The notes: generated from the letters alone by a model not told the origin. 64,000 nucleotides of DNA from Epiperipatus broadwayi (GCA_028023455.1 JAQFVV010012394.1:26917053-26981052); one strand, 5' to 3'. Positions 1-12,661 are shown, numbered from the stretch's first letter. Numbers and translations are program-made.

Positions 1-360
1 TTTTTAAAATAAAATCTTTTATTTATATAGTGTAACCTTCTCCCTGGTCTATCTGGTCATTAACGAATCATGCCGTACATTTTAGTGACTAACTTCTCCT
101 ATGCAATCTATGATACTCTCATTATAAAGACTATAAGCATAAAGAAACAAAAATGTAAAACTAATGAAATGATTCCTGTATTGAATAAAACTAGCATGAA
201 ACTATAGATCTAAAAAAGATCACAAAGTGATTAATAACGATAATAACTTCTAGTCAAACCATCTTTGAAATCCACACAAACAAAAATGTGATGAGTCAAA
301 TTTGATGTTCAGAGAACCAATGAATAACTAATAATTATATCTCTGGAATGATTATGAAAT
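1..360. other. AT-rich non-coding stretch
   Basis: No open reading frame of useful length, no RNA gene and no recognisable repeat is seen. The sequence is AT-rich without clear strand bias until it passes into the C-poor block that follows. Confidence 0.5.
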
Positions 361-720
361 TAAACTTATAAATGAAATGATAAGTAAATTATGATGTAGA
401 TGACTAAATGAATGATGGAAAGAGGTAATAATTAAATGGTGGAATGAAATGAGTCTAAGAATAAAGAGAAAAGAGCGAAGATGTATGAGAATAATGAATG
501 ATTAAGATGATGATAGAATAAGAGTTACTGAATAGTTAAGATGATAAAAGAATAAAAGTTAATGTATGATTAATCAATTATGATAATGAATTAATGTCAA
601 ATGAGAATGAATAACTAAAAGAACGATCAAGATGAAATTGAAGAACAATGTTAATGATGGAGACTGAAATATTAAACTATAAACTAATATGAGATTAAAT
701 GGTAAAAAGATAAACTAATG
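361..720. repeat. C-depleted ATGA/GAAT-rich low-complexity region
   Basis: Over about 360 bases the plus strand has only about 15 C but many G, in imperfect ATGA, TGAA and GATGAAT motifs. This looks like a decayed simple repeat with strong strand asymmetry. No coding potential is seen in either strand. Confidence 0.6.
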
Positions 721-3700
721 AAAAATAGGGATTCCAAGCTGGACACAACCAGAACATTATCATGAAGTGAAAACAAGCTATACTATTTACAACCAAAGAA
801 GTAATTTACATCTTAAAGTTTAGTTGACTTTCATAAAACAGTGAAAGTAATCTAATTCAAGTCCAACTATAATAAATAACTATCTATAAAATTTATTACA
901 AATTCAAATTCTATTTTGAAACTTAACAATTAATTCTTCTCAGGGTTCAAGCACTCAAAATCATTATACACAATATATTTGGGTCAGTGAGAGGGATTTT
1001 ACCACTACCCAAACAGATTGCACAAAACAGCTCTCAATATAAACTCAAATTAAGAACTATATTTAGCAGTTACACATAAACTTTATGAACTCAATAACTC
1101 TTATAACTTTAATATTTAAGAAATAGGAATACCTTTTTAATAAATAAATACAATAACTTACCAAATTCCTTTTCTCAAATAATTATAAACCATGTGATCA
1201 AGATCAGTGAATGATAGCTCTGCGGATTTAACTAAATCAATCAAATCAATATTATACTTATCTTTTAATCTATTACTTAAAATAATCTGTACTCTAAGTT
1301 ATTAACATTTTGATTATTGTGTGATAATGCATTAGATGTACTAATAAATTATAAGGCTTACCAAAATTATTATGATATAGCATAATATAGTTAATAGTAC
1401 TATATTGGTCAATGATGATTTCAATTTATAATCTTCTGATAGTTTGATAGCAATAACAATAATAGTGTATATATGTGGTAATTAGCAATAAGATTACAGG
1501 CAACTAAATAAATTTTTAAATACAACAAACTTTATTTACAATATTTACAAATTTTTAATTCACAGACATGGCATGAAACAAAGCTAATATATTAAAAGAA
1601 CTTATGGATGGGAAAATACCTGGTATCCCATTGACTATATACTCAGCAAATGATACAACCTGCTTATAAAATGGAATTTAAAGTATCACTTGTTATGGTT
1701 TAGCTTATTTTATAGAATAGGATAATGAAACTTATTTAAGCTGACTAGCACTTAAATTACAACTAACAGTATATTTAGAACTTTAGGATATGCACCAAGT
1801 TTAAATTTAGAATTAAAAAAAAATTATAAAGTATTGCATTCTCCTAAAGCCCTTTCTTTTATCAGAATATGATAAGGGCAATTATCATATTCTGCACAAT
1901 TAATAACTTATTCAAATTTGAAATGAATAGGTTTGGTGCATTAAAGTAAGAATAAACATCAAAAGTCAAATACACATAGATCTCACTACAACATTACCTA
2001 TGTCCACAACTTAATTATTGAATACTTCTGGTCTTACCAATCCATTGTCAAATCATTATTTGATGAAGATGAATCCACACTGCCAGTGTGCATCTCTTGC
2101 TTTTACATCTAAAAAATTCTACCATTATTAATAATCTTAGTTTGATCTGTCTATAACTGATAATGATCCTATAACATCATAAACACTATTATAATTAGGC
2201 CACCACTATAGCTAGATTAGTGTTCCTGAATCTAACATTATTTTGTCCTTGCCATATGGTTTTGAACTACTATACTTCACCATACACGGTGGAAAAACTA
2301 ACTCTATATCATCATGAGGGATTTAACACTAACAAGGGAGGCTTTATAAAACAACATGACAGTTATATAATAATATGGCTAATTCTACTACCTCTCTATG
2401 GGTATATATATGTGTGGTCTTTGTCTCATCATGAAAAAAATAGAATTCAGACCATGGCTATCCTTTCTTTTAGGGTTATTTATGCTAACAAGCATTAATT
2501 ATTACTTAGCCTCTACCAAACTTTCCTCTCATGCAATTAGCAATAGGTGATTCTCCATCAGCCCATGCTCAATATTAATATTAATCTATTGGATGCCATT
2601 CTATTGGAACATCCCATCAGCTAAAAAACTGTCACTAATCATTCTCAATATTATAGCAAGATAAAACAATATCAGTGGAGATATACATACTCCATATCAC
2701 AATGCAGAACCATTAATGTATCAATAGACAAACCAAAATATAGATATCAAATGATCATTAATTATTTACAATGACAACTATACTTTTGTTAGAGAGAGCA
2801 CAACATATTTAAGCAATAAAGATCAAACCTGTATTTATATTCAAAGTGGACAAGTTCATTTCTATACAAAATTACAAAATGAAAAGGTTTATATCAAATT
2901 TTCTTTTATATACGAAAATAATCTGGCCATTCTAGTATCTTTGACAAAATCTTTGTTTCTTTACCTTTAATAAAATGCATTAAAATCTGTTTTAAAATAT
3001 GAGAGAAGTAAAGATCTCTCTCAACTCTCTAGATAAATGCTATATATAATCTCATGTTTTCCTCTAACTAAAAAAAAAAAAAAATACATGTAATAGATGT
3101 ATATATTTTACACATTTTCTTCTTTAACTCAATGTATATATTTTTCATGACACAATAAAACATATATGTTTGAAAAAACAAAATTCCCCAAATAACACAT
3201 TACATAAGTAATATACATAACACAGCAGTAATAAAAAAATAATAAACAAATGTTTTCTTCCATTAAATTTTATATAATTCCTCCAAGTTATTTCATCTTT
3301 GTGTGTTGAACTGATAATAACTGATATTATGATGAGCAAACATTCCAGATAACGCGTATATATGTTTATTATCCTGTTGGATGTATAATAATGCAATATT
3401 CATCCAAAGGCAAAATTATTTGATGGTTTCTGTACCGATAATTAATAAGGCAATTAAAATTCACACTTCCAATTGTAGCATATTTAAAAGGATAGGTTTA
3501 TCTATTTTTCTCTAAATAATTTTCCTAAATATCTCTTTAGATTATTATAATCTTCAAAACAAACTTTTTTAAAAACCTTTATTGATTTATTTTGTAAGCG
3601 TTTCACATGAAGTATAACAAGATCATTTATTTACACTTAAAATCCAAATAATTTTCCTTGAAAATTAGTAGAATTTTATTACACTTAACACATTTATCTT

Positions 3701-4580
3701 TTTTAAAATTCTTTGTTAGTTCTATTCTTTCTTCTGCAGTAATACATATGTCACAATCTTTAAACAGTAGGACATTTTAAAAAAAAAAAAAATTTTCAAA
3801 ATCTTATTTATACGTATTGCACGAAAACTTTTATAAGCAAATAATTATTTTGTCCCATTTTGATTAGCAAAGTATTATATAATTATCATCTTAAAAGGAA
3901 TTTATCCATTTATCACTATGATATCCTTAGCATTTTAATTACTTGGTAATTGATTATTTTTATCATTACATAAGTTCCCGCTATGAAAAATTAGCAGACA
4001 ATAGAGAATAAAATCACGCAATTATTTTTTTTTTTATTAAAAGTTAGATGATTCAAAAATGACTTTTAAATTTATTTACTATATATATCATACATAACAC
4101 TTGTTTTAAAAATTATCTTGAATTTTTTTTTTTTCTTGATATTTTACTTTACAAGCACAATCTTGTTCTGCTGGATAATAAGAATAGCATGTGAAATACA
4201 AACATTATCAACTTTTTGGTTACTTATAAATAATTTGTGCATCATTTTCAAAGAAGAGATTTTAAAAATATACACAACATAAAAGCAACAACTTACTTTT
4301 TCTTGAATTTTCCTGGGTTTGAAGCAATACTTATTTAAATAAAGTCTTATTCCCATGGCTTTTATTTCCTTCTCCAGTATGAATCCTAGGAAGTATGCGG
4401 TCATGGAAATGGTGCTTAAAATGATAGCCAGGTTTTAAGACTTTCTATTCAAACATTTTTAGATAGCAAGATATTATAATTCCATAATTAAATTCCCGAA
4501 TTCTCTGATTTTTAATTTTTTTTCTCCTTATTTTGGATGAGTTGAGGTCTGAGGTTGCTTAGTTCTTGTTTTTTTTTAAT
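721..4580. other. AT-rich DNA without recognisable genes
   Basis: Only short, stop-rich ORFs of under 100 codons occur, with compositions expected from AT-rich DNA. I recognise no protein family in them. There are A and T homopolymer runs near 3071, 3780 and 4026, and no repeat shared with the rest of the window was noticed. Confidence 0.5.
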
Positions 4581-4590
4581 CCCCCCCCCC
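4581..4590 (+). repeat. poly-C run of 10
   Basis: A run of ten C in strongly AT-rich surroundings, following a T-rich run. A similar run of eleven C lies about 750 bases downstream. Confidence 0.9.
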
Positions 4591-5332
4591 TACAACTTGG
4601 TTAGATCATATATAGCTTGTTTTTACAATGGATTGTGGGAGCAATTAAAACCAATAATCTTAGTGTGAATAATTAATATTACTCCCTCTGGTTTCATTTT
4701 TAATAACTACCCATAATGATTCAAGACAGCTTTAGATTTACTACATAAAAAAATATGCTTAAGTAATTTACTGTAATGATTCATTTTACAAGGCTTACAA
4801 ATTTGATTTAATTATTTATTTCAATTGCTATTCAACAATAATAAAATAGCAATATATTAATCTCCCAATTAATAACAATATTTTTAAATTGTTGTTTTAT
4901 CCCTGGTTTCCAACCTACACTGGGTTTAAAACCTCTTCTCTACTCAAGAAATTTCCTAGTGCATCCAAAATGGTCTTTATTGAAAGCCACTCATTAAGAT
5001 TTTCATGTCAGATATATCATTATTATTTAAAATTTTGGATTATTAAATACAGGGACCTAAATAAAAGGTCACAATATATACATATTATTTTTTATTATTC
5101 TGATATTTTCTAAACAAGCTCAACATATTGGTAGTATCTGAAATGAAATTGCCTCATATTAAAAATCAGTAACATGATCTCTGTATTTATGAAAGCACCA
5201 TTTTAAAAACTGAAATTTTAGTTAAACAATCAAATAATATTTACTAAGGCTGTAATCTTAGGAATGTGCGTTTAATAAAATTTATAATTTATAATTAAAC
5301 AATCAAAAGAAATTAAAATGTGATCCTTTATT
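4591..5332. other. AT-rich DNA without recognisable genes
   Basis: The longest ORF is 74 codons and resembles no family I know. No repeats shared with the rest of the window were noticed. Confidence 0.45.
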
Positions 5333-5343
5333 CCCCCCCCCCC
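5333..5343 (+). repeat. poly-C run of 11
   Basis: Eleven consecutive C after CCTTTATT. This is the second such run in the otherwise C-poor first 6 kb. Confidence 0.9.
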
Positions 5344-5647
5344 TATTTTAACTAACTGCAAATGCTTTTTAGTGAATTAGTCATGAAATACAATGAAAGC
5401 AAATTTTTAAAAATCATGCCACCATCTTTTGTACACCTCTGAAAACTTACTGAACGAATATCAACAGTTTATAATTCAGCATGAGAACACTGTAGATAAT
5501 GGCTGAACAATTCTGAAATATTACATTGCCATTACAAGATATGATCCAAATAAACAACTAAAATTTTTAAATTAATCTGAAGCAGTGCTATAAAAGAGAC
5601 AGTGAAAAAAACATTCCCCTTCCAAAAGATTAAAGATCATTCTCCAC

Positions 5648-5783
5648 CCTACTCTGAAGCCATCTACTGGAAGCTTGAGTAATCAAGTAATATTAGACTG
5701 TATAGTACTATGATATCTCCCATCTCTAGATTGACCAATATTTATTAATTACTCAAGCTTATCATAGATGGCACCAGAGTTGG
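5648..5783. repeat. Family D foldback element, short form
   Basis: Two arms of about 47 bases (5648-5694 and 5737-5783) are imperfect inverted repeats around GCTTGAGTAATCAA and its complement. The same motif ends other family D elements at 12.7, 48.4, 55.5 and 63.8 kb. No hammerhead core remains in the 42-base centre, so this looks like an internally deleted, foldback-only copy. Confidence 0.65.
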
Positions 5784-6281
5784 GTGAAGATAACTTCACT
5801 TAAAAGCATATGAAAACTCATCTGTGCTATTGCTATTATCATGTTAAAATATATTACAACACTGCTTCCAATACAATACTATTATTTTCACTATATTCAC
5901 TATTCCTACTATTATTTATATTAATTTTATATAAACATTTATTGATAATATGCTTGTTACATAAATTAAACATAAAGATTTTATTTATCTTTGTTTTGCA
6001 CTTTATGAATGAAAGATAAATATTAAACTTGTTTGGAATCCAAAAACATTTTCCAATTTTTAAGTTTTACTCAGTCTAAATTTGAATCTCAAATCATCAG
6101 CATGATCGGCTGATATATTATACCATTATGTTACAATATCCTTTTATATGTATATATATATATCAGAACAGAATTCTCTATAGATACAAGTTTGTATAAA
6201 ATTTTTGAATATGGTTGCTTGCAACAGTTTTAAATAAGAAAATATTTTTTAATAACTTAATTCTATTATTCTATATTCAAT
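5784..6281. other. AT-rich DNA without recognisable genes
   Basis: A 69-codon ORF at 5810-6019 is very rich in Leu, Ile, Tyr and His and resembles no known family. It probably arises from AT-rich composition. A (TA)n tract lies near 6148. Confidence 0.4.
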
Positions 6282-6299
6282 TTCATTTAATTTAATTAG

Positions 6300-6406
6300 T
6301 CAAGCATTGGTGGTCAAGAGGTCAGCGACAGCTGCTTTACAAGCAGTTGTCCTGGATCAGTGGGCTTGCTTCCCGGCTGATGCTATGACACATGAGAAAA
6401 AAAAAA
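6300..6406 (+). mobile_element. tRNA-derived short SINE (family SA)
   Basis: The element starts TCAAGCATTGG, has an A-box-like TGGTCAAGAGGT and a degenerate B box near GGGCTTGCTTCCCGG, and ends GACACATGAG followed by an A run. The 11-base sequence TTCATTTAATT occurs at 6282-6292 and directly after the A tail at 6407-6417, as expected for a LINE-mobilised SINE. Relatives lie at 23.95, 25.5 and 26.3 kb. Confidence 0.75.
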
Positions 6407-6576
6407 TTCATTTAATTATGTAAATGTTTAAAATTGCATTAAGAGAAAATCATACAAACAGAAATTTCAGATAAAACTAATTCTATTACTCAGAGTAGCA
6501 GTTTATTTTCAAATCAATTGTAAAAATTGGTTTTAAAATGAATTTAAGGAAATGTCAACTTCAATCATGGTGTGTG

Positions 6577-6710
6577 GTCCTTGCACAGTTTGGAGCAGTT
6601 GGTAGAGTATCTAACTTGTGATTGGGAGGTCCCAGGATCGATTCTGATGCTCACAGGTCTGGCATTCGAACTTATGAATTCCCAAGCAATAAAGCCGTGT
6701 CATTTTTTTT
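6577..6710 (+). mobile_element. tRNA-derived SINE (family SB)
   Basis: A tRNA-like head (AGCAGTTGGTAGAGTATC, then GGATCGATTCTG) is followed by a short body containing CATTCGAACTTATGAATTCC and the shared end AGCAATAAAGCC...T-run. The same body and AATAAAGCC-like end recur in at least seven other places in the window on both strands. Confidence 0.65.
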
Positions 6711-6719
6711 AGTGATACA

Positions 6720-7917
6720 ATTTTATTGCAGCTGTCATAATGTATGAAAGCATTGATAAATCATTTTGCAATATGCATACATTTTAGACTCCTTAATTCA
6801 AAATTTTAATAATATGACTGAATCTACTTTGTTTCAGCGTGCAGCCATGTTGAAGTAGGGTAATTCATAGTAAACAATCGTAGCATTGAATGTTCATTAT
6901 CTGTCATCAAATTGATCACCGTTACAGTACTATTAGTCCAGCCACAGTTACATTTGTGTGAATTGTTGGGACAGTTCCTAGACAATGAAGGAAGCTATTT
7001 CTGAAACGAACATAATCTGAAAAACAATTTATTAATTTTTTAATGTAGTAGAGCGATCGCAATAAAAAATGTATTATATACAATAATCGGAGCCAATACC
7101 ATTCAAATTTTTTACATCTATTTATTACAAATAATTTATTTTGTTATCGAAAAATTTTGTTGTAGCCAAAAATCATATTTTGTTCCAAGTTTGAGATATG
7201 CAGTAGATTTCAAATATTTCATAGATTAAACGGATGTTTTGAAAGTCACATGATAGTTTATTTATAGATTACATTTTCATAACTTGCAACAAACATAATA
7301 TCTGAATGTTAATTCAAAATTCAATTTTTATTAAACAAATAAAACTGCATTATTTTTTTGAACAAACATTTCATTGAATATATATAAAAATAATTTTAAA
7401 AATTTTCACAACATTTACAAAATATATTCTCTGCTTTGCTTTTCTTGAATAATTTATTTTGTATCATTAGAATTACATCATTAAATTTTTATTTGCAGAT
7501 TAACCATTAAATATTAATAAAACACATACTGGTGGTTTACATATTATTTATATATTAAATGTTGATGTCATATTCATAGAATTTTAATGAAGTAGTAAAC
7601 AGTAGATAAAATCAATATTTAAAAAATGTTAAAAATCAAATTCTACAGTTTTATTTACAAATGTACCCAGTTTTTCCCGCTAAGATCCTTATGCTTTTTC
7701 CTATATTCTCAAGCTCATTCCAGAGCTCCATTTCCAGATACAAATAAGCCATTTTTCTTGAGATACTCTACCAAATAACTTCATCACAGGATTCAATATA
7801 TTGTTTTAAAAATTATAATTATATAACTGAAAAAGTCTGCTATAATAGTCGAAACATTGGTGAGAAAAATGAAATTTAAACAAGACAGCTGAAAATAAAA
7901 TGTAAAACTATATTTTT
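6720..7917. other. AT-rich DNA without recognisable genes
   Basis: No ORF with a recognisable domain and no RNA gene. Composition is AT-rich with T and A homopolymers. The last 125 bases are antisense to a 62-codon ORF that runs into the SINE and is not a gene. Confidence 0.45.
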
Positions 7918-8052
7918 TCATTGTCCTATGTGGTTTGGTAGGGAAGGTAGAGTGGCAGACTATGTAGCTTAAGGCCCACAAATCGCATATAGTTTTGTCA
8001 CTTTCTGGACTTGAACTTCTATGAACTCCTGAACAACAAAGCCGTTTGATTA
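7918..8052 (+). mobile_element. tRNA-derived SINE (family SB)
   Basis: It contains the family SB landmarks in order: GGTAGAGTGGCAGACT, the AAGGCCCACAAATCG segment, TTTCTGGACTTGAACTTC, and the end AACTCCTGAACAACAAAGCC followed by a T-rich tail. It is a diverged plus-strand copy. Confidence 0.65.
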
Positions 8053-8145
8053 CTTTTATTTAACGCAATCAAAAAAAAAAAGGAAACAACATTAATAACA
8101 AGAAAACTTTTATTTCTACTATGTCCAGCATATTGCACTTGTTCA

Positions 8146-8376
8146 TTTTAACTTCCTCTTTTCTAACTCCATTTTAAGACTTTTCCCTTTTGTTTGTAGC
8201 TCAGTATCGTATCTCAAATAAATTAAATTCCACACAAATAATAGTGGTATATATAAACAATTTTACATATAAATCACACTTTAATCCAAACAAAAAATAC
8301 CAATTCACTAATTAATACAACTATAATAATAGAACTACAACTGAGAACACATCAATCAAAAAAGTTGATCGCAGTG
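8146..8376 (+). repeat. 235-bp dispersed direct repeat, copy 1
   Basis: This block (TTTTAACTTCCTCTTTTC... to ...AAAAAAGTTGATCG) recurs at 9894-10132 in the same orientation with only small indels and substitutions. It has no ORF or tRNA-like box. It is either a dispersed non-autonomous repeat or a local duplication. Confidence 0.8.
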
Positions 8377-9893
8377 ATAGCATCAGAATAATAACATCAA
8401 TATTCCACTTGAATGATATTCAACACAGCATAGAATACGTTCATAATTGCTTTTCTTCTGTTCAAATGGAAATAATATAATTGCTGTCAAGATGAGTGTA
8501 AATACAAGCACCAATATCATTTGATATCACTACTGCCTAATATAGATATTAATAATAAGACATTTAAAAAAAATTATATGCAAATTGAAAAGATAATAAA
8601 TTTTAAAAAAATACAAACCTTATTAATAAAGAATTGTCAGAAGAGGGAGGGGAGGGTGAAATTCAATTTTGATTTCAATATAAAATGAAAGTTATAATTG
8701 ACAGATGGTAAAGATTACATCTAGCTATGGCATTTCAGATATGCCAAACTCATACTCAGTAATCATGAGCCCACAAGAAATACTACTGCAGCACTCCTTT
8801 ATTTGCAATTAATTGTGGTTTACTTACTAATGCTCAATCTCATTAAGTAGTTATGGTAAATGTTAATTAGTGTGAGGTTGTGTCTATAATGTCTTTGCTT
8901 TATATTTATTTAAACACAAAATAGAGTGTGATTGTGTGTAACAACAATTTTTACACTTTGAAAATTAAATATATTGCAATAAGCTAATTATAAATTAATT
9001 CTCCATCCCTATTTTAACATAGATAACATATATCTCAATCTCTAGCATGTCAGATGCCAAGTCCAGATTGTCTTAGATTGTTACAATAACCATTGATAAC
9101 ATTGCAAATACACCTAAACTTTATATTTAGAGATTAAGTATAATATGACTTCAAATCACCATCAATCAAAACGTGATAAGATGAGAAAAAATATAAATAA
9201 ATTAAAAGTAATTAACATTTCCATTTATGCATATTAATTTACCAAATCATTTTATTATTTTATTTTTCTAACTAATATCATTTAATATTTTAAAATGTAA
9301 TTTTCCCTCTACTTATGGACAATGAAAACTGTCATCTATTTTTTGGAAATTTGGAATATTATTTACATTGTGTAAGGCAGATAAAATTAGTGGAAAGAGC
9401 TCTAAAGAAATCTGTTAGGCAGTCAAAACTGTCAACTATTTTTGGAAGTATGGAATGATTAAGTACTGTATTTGCATTATGTAAAGGGCACAGAAAAATT
9501 GTTTGTTTAAAAGTTCGATAAAACGTTCATCACCAGAACTATGATTAGTAATTATGATTGTTATTAACTGAAGTCCATATTTGAAGTTTTAAAAAACTAA
9601 CTTATTTATCTAAAAATATTAATTACAAAGATCGACTTTTTTAAAAAATTGAATTGAAATTAAAAATATTTATTTTTATTAATGAAATTATTTGATGAAT
9701 TCATTTCATATGTTTATTTTTTCATTTATTCCTTGGCATTTTCAATAATGGTCTCATGGCTCCCTCAAGTGTTAATAAATGCCTCTGAGTACTTATTAAA
9801 TGATTATTAAAAAGTTTAAATTCCAGATTTTTTTTTCCTATAAAATAATGTGCTTTTAAAGTTGTATGAAACAATAGGTTTTAAGTTTATTAG
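8377..9893. other. AT-rich DNA with one internal short duplication
   Basis: No gene seen. Bases 9319-9385 and 9419-9497 are diverged direct repeats sharing the ACTGTCA(T/A)CTATTTTT core, the GGAA...TGGAAT segment and a GTAA-GGCA-like end. The rest is featureless AT-rich DNA. Confidence 0.5.
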
Positions 9894-10132
9894 TTTTAAC
9901 TTCCTCTTTTCCATCTCCATTTTAAGACTTTTCCCTTTTGTTTGTAGCTCAGTATCGTATCTCAAATAAATTAAATTACACACAAATAATAAAGTGATAT
10001 ATATATATAAACAATTTTACATATAAATCACACTTTAATCCAAACAAAAAATACCAATTCATAATTAATACAACAATTATAATAATAGAATTATAACTGA
10101 GAACGCATCAATCAAAAAAGTTGATCGTAGTC
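9894..10132 (+). repeat. 235-bp dispersed direct repeat, copy 2
   Basis: Second copy of the block at 8146-8376. It differs by a longer (TA)n tract near 10003 and scattered substitutions. The 1.5-kb spacer between the copies shows no relation to the block. Confidence 0.8.
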
Positions 10133-10275
10133 ATCTTTACTGATAAAATAATCAAATTGTTAATTACTCAGAAATCGTGATATTTAAGCACTAGAAATGA
10201 TATTTTGGGCTTTAGTTGAGGATCCTTACACTTCAGAGGGCTCCAAACTACTAAATAGTACAGAACTCTTTGCAA

Positions 10276-10566
10276 TAATGAATAATATTTCTACGGTGCA
10301 ATTTTCACAACACCACTCTTATGCAAGGCAGGAACTGTTTTTTATCCACTTGTAGAGGGATGTAATCATAAACATATGATCAAAGACGTGGAAAAGTATG
10401 ATCCTCAAGGTGCACATTTCATGCGAACTAGCACTCATCAGTTGAACCACACCATAATCTTTTGCAAATATATTTATCATTGTCCAGTATATATAGATGA
10501 TAGCAAATTACTATAGTTTAATTAATGTGTCAAACGTGTTACCCTCACAACTTTGACACAAATCAC
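10276..10566 (-). repeat. Hammerhead family B element, copy B1
   Basis: Minus-strand copy of a repeat that also occurs at 10.6, 19.8, 22.7 and 24.2 kb. In element orientation it has an AT-rich leader with GTGTCAAAG motifs, a hammerhead core, a conserved body with TATGTTTATGATTACATCC, and a terminal AAAATTG..ACTA segment before AATATTATTCATT. Its ribozyme core is listed separately. Confidence 0.75.
10398..10459 (-). ncRNA. Hammerhead ribozyme motif, family B, degenerate
   Basis: On the minus strand CTGATGA (plus 10435-10441) is followed by helix II with GTGC and GCAT arms, then GAAAT, the tetraloop GTGC, and ACC where a cleavable AUH would be expected. Helix I is partial (UCAA with UUGA). The intact CUGAUGA and GAAA show descent from a hammerhead. 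The altered cleavage triplet suggests it is inactive. Confidence 0.6.
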
Positions 10567-10580
10567 TTGATGGAAGTATT

Positions 10581-10890
10581 TTAAATAATTTTTATTAGTC
10601 ATTCATTAGATTAGAGATTATACTATAATGAATAATATTTCAGTAGTCCAATTTTCACTACACCACTCTTATCTCTGTGCACAAATGTGTATTTTGGGGA
10701 TCATACATATTTTTCACAAGTCTTTGGTCATATGTTTATGATTACATCCCTCCATAAGGTGTTAAAAGCAGATAAAACCCAGTCCTTATCTTTCGTGAGA
10801 ATAGTGTAGTAAAAAAATGCACTACTGAAATATTATTCACTAAGTGGCTAATCTCTAATGTAATGAATGATAAATAAAAATTATTAATAT
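10581..10890 (+). repeat. Hammerhead family B element with terminal inverted arms, copy B2
   Basis: The ends are imperfect inverted repeats of about 90 bases: TTAAATAATTTTTATTAGTC at the left and its diverged complement at the right end. The interior keeps the family B body (ATCATACATATTTTTC, GTTTATGATTACATCCCTCC). The hammerhead has lost its 5' half and only ACAAATGTGTATTTTGGGG remains near 10681-10699. Confidence 0.65.
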
Positions 10891-11120
10891 ACTTTCATTA
10901 AAGAACCCTTTGGAGTTGAAAAGATTTTATTTTAATAATGAACGCTTTTCTCATTAACAATCAAGTTAATTTAAGTTTGCATGGGTTTTTATTTTTATAA
11001 TGTATTTCTTCTTGAAATTCACAAAATAATAAGTTTCTTAATTTTGTGAATCTTTTTTTAAAAAAAATAAGAAAAAAATGTCATCATTAGCAGGTGCTAA
11101 TAATTAAGCTTAGCTTAGTA

Positions 11121-11996
11121 CAGGGATGCCCAACCCGTAGCTCGCGAGTCACATGTGGCTCGCGTAACTGTTCAATGTGGCTCGAATTGCACTCTTCAAA
11201 AAAATTGATAAAATATTTTATGTTCCTTGATGGCACATGCACACACTAAAAAATAAACATTTTTACAATACAAACAATAACGATATGCAGTGTCAGGTTT
11301 CACATTAAATAAAATATATTTTTCCTGTAATTGTAATTTATATGTATGTTACCAAATTTTTAATAAATAAAATGTATTTACATTTTTTTTTTCTTTTTAA
11401 CATATTACACCATTTTTTTTTTTTGCTGTACACGTTTGGTTTGGTGCTATATATATATATTGTGTTTAGTGCTCTTGTATATATTGTTGTTTTTATCGAG
11501 AAAGATCCTTGTAGACGTTTGGTTTGGTGCTATATATATATTGTGTTTAGTGCTGGAAATAGTTTTTATCGAGATAGATCCATGTACACGTATATATTTT
11601 GCTGTATATATCGATGTTTAGTGCTGTAAACAGTTGTTTTTATCCGTGTACACGTATATATTTTGCTGTATATATATATTGATGTTTAGTGCTGTAAATA
11701 GTTGTTTTTATCGAGATAGATTCGTGTACACATATATATTTTGCTGTATATATTGATGTTTTCATCGAGAAAGATCCGTGTACACGTTATTTTGGCCACA
11801 TTAGAAACGGCGGATTGATACCAATGTGAATAGGCCGTCGTCCCCGTCCCCCCACCTATCTCCCTACATTGCAGGTTTAGTACCCAAGTACCATGTTTAT
11901 AAATGTAATATGAAAAATGTAATATATAATTGTGGCTCCCCAAATTTTTTTAAATTCTCAACTGGCTCGCGTCAAGTTAACGGTTGGGCACCACTG
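11121..11996. mobile_element. Non-autonomous hAT element (876 bp) with perfect 8-bp TSD
   Basis: The left end CAGGGATGCCCAACC and the complement of the right end, CCAGTGGTGCCCAACCG, form hAT-type terminal inverted repeats. GCTTAGTA flanks both sides exactly (11113-11120 and 11997-12004), the 8-bp duplication expected of hAT transposition. Subterminal GGCTCGCG motifs repeat near both ends. No transposase is encoded; the centre is a minisatellite. The intact duplication and ends suggest a fairly recent insertion that needs a transposase in trans. Confidence 0.93.
11428..11790 (+). repeat. Minisatellite inside the hAT element
   Basis: About five diverged units of roughly 55-82 bases, each starting TGTA(C/G)ACGT and most containing TTTTGCTGTATATAT or GGTGCTATATATA, GTTTAGTGCTG and TTTTTATCGAGA(A/T)AGAT. 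Two ORFs of 95 and 61 codons over this tract are products of the repeat and should not be treated as genes. Confidence 0.85.
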
Positions 11997-12004
11997 GCTT
12001 AGTA

Positions 12005-12660
12005 CATCTCACATATTTATTATGTAAAATGACTTTACTGAATATAAAAGACATTTCAAAAAACCAGAAAAATATTAATTAATTAATAAAAGACCTTATT
12101 AACAAAAAAAAAAAAAAATCAAATGTATTAATTAGATGCGTGCAACTTTTTATTTTATGACGTAATTCGTCATTCTCCCACAATCCCTTCTGACAACTCA
12201 AGACTTTTGCCCAAACGAAAGTTTGTATAAAAGTAAATACTGTAATAAAATTAAATCGGTAGAAGTTAATTTTCTATTATCTGATTATAAATTAAGAAAA
12301 GATCTAAATAAATAAGAAATTCAAATTAAGATTGTACTATTTAATTTTATTCAAATAATGCAATTATTTTTTAAATAATTAATTACATTAACTATCTTCC
12401 ATTGAAGCAGCTTGTGTTTTTATCTCTGATAGATAACAAGATGTTACGTTAGTAACAACTGTTATGGGTGGGGGAAATGTAAAATTAATGAATAAAAAAG
12501 ATATTAGAGCTGATCCACAGGTTAAAAAAAAATTGTAAACATATTCAAAAATTTTACAATTCGATGGCAAATATAAGCACTGACAGAAAAATCATTATTA
12601 GAATACATTAATATAAAGACTTCACATGATCACCATTTCTTATGCTTGCTTATAACTGTC
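12005..12660. other. AT-rich DNA without recognisable genes
   Basis: No coding signal. A small palindrome, ATGACG-TAATT-CGTCAT, lies at about 12157-12173 and contains a TGACGTAA sequence, but alone it does not support a regulatory call. Confidence 0.4.
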
Positions 12661-12661
12661 A

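Noticed and set aside
11342-11629. ORFs of 95 and 61 codons in plus frames
   Set aside because: They lie on the TATA/TTTGCTG minisatellite inside the hAT element; the peptide repeats follow the DNA repeats.
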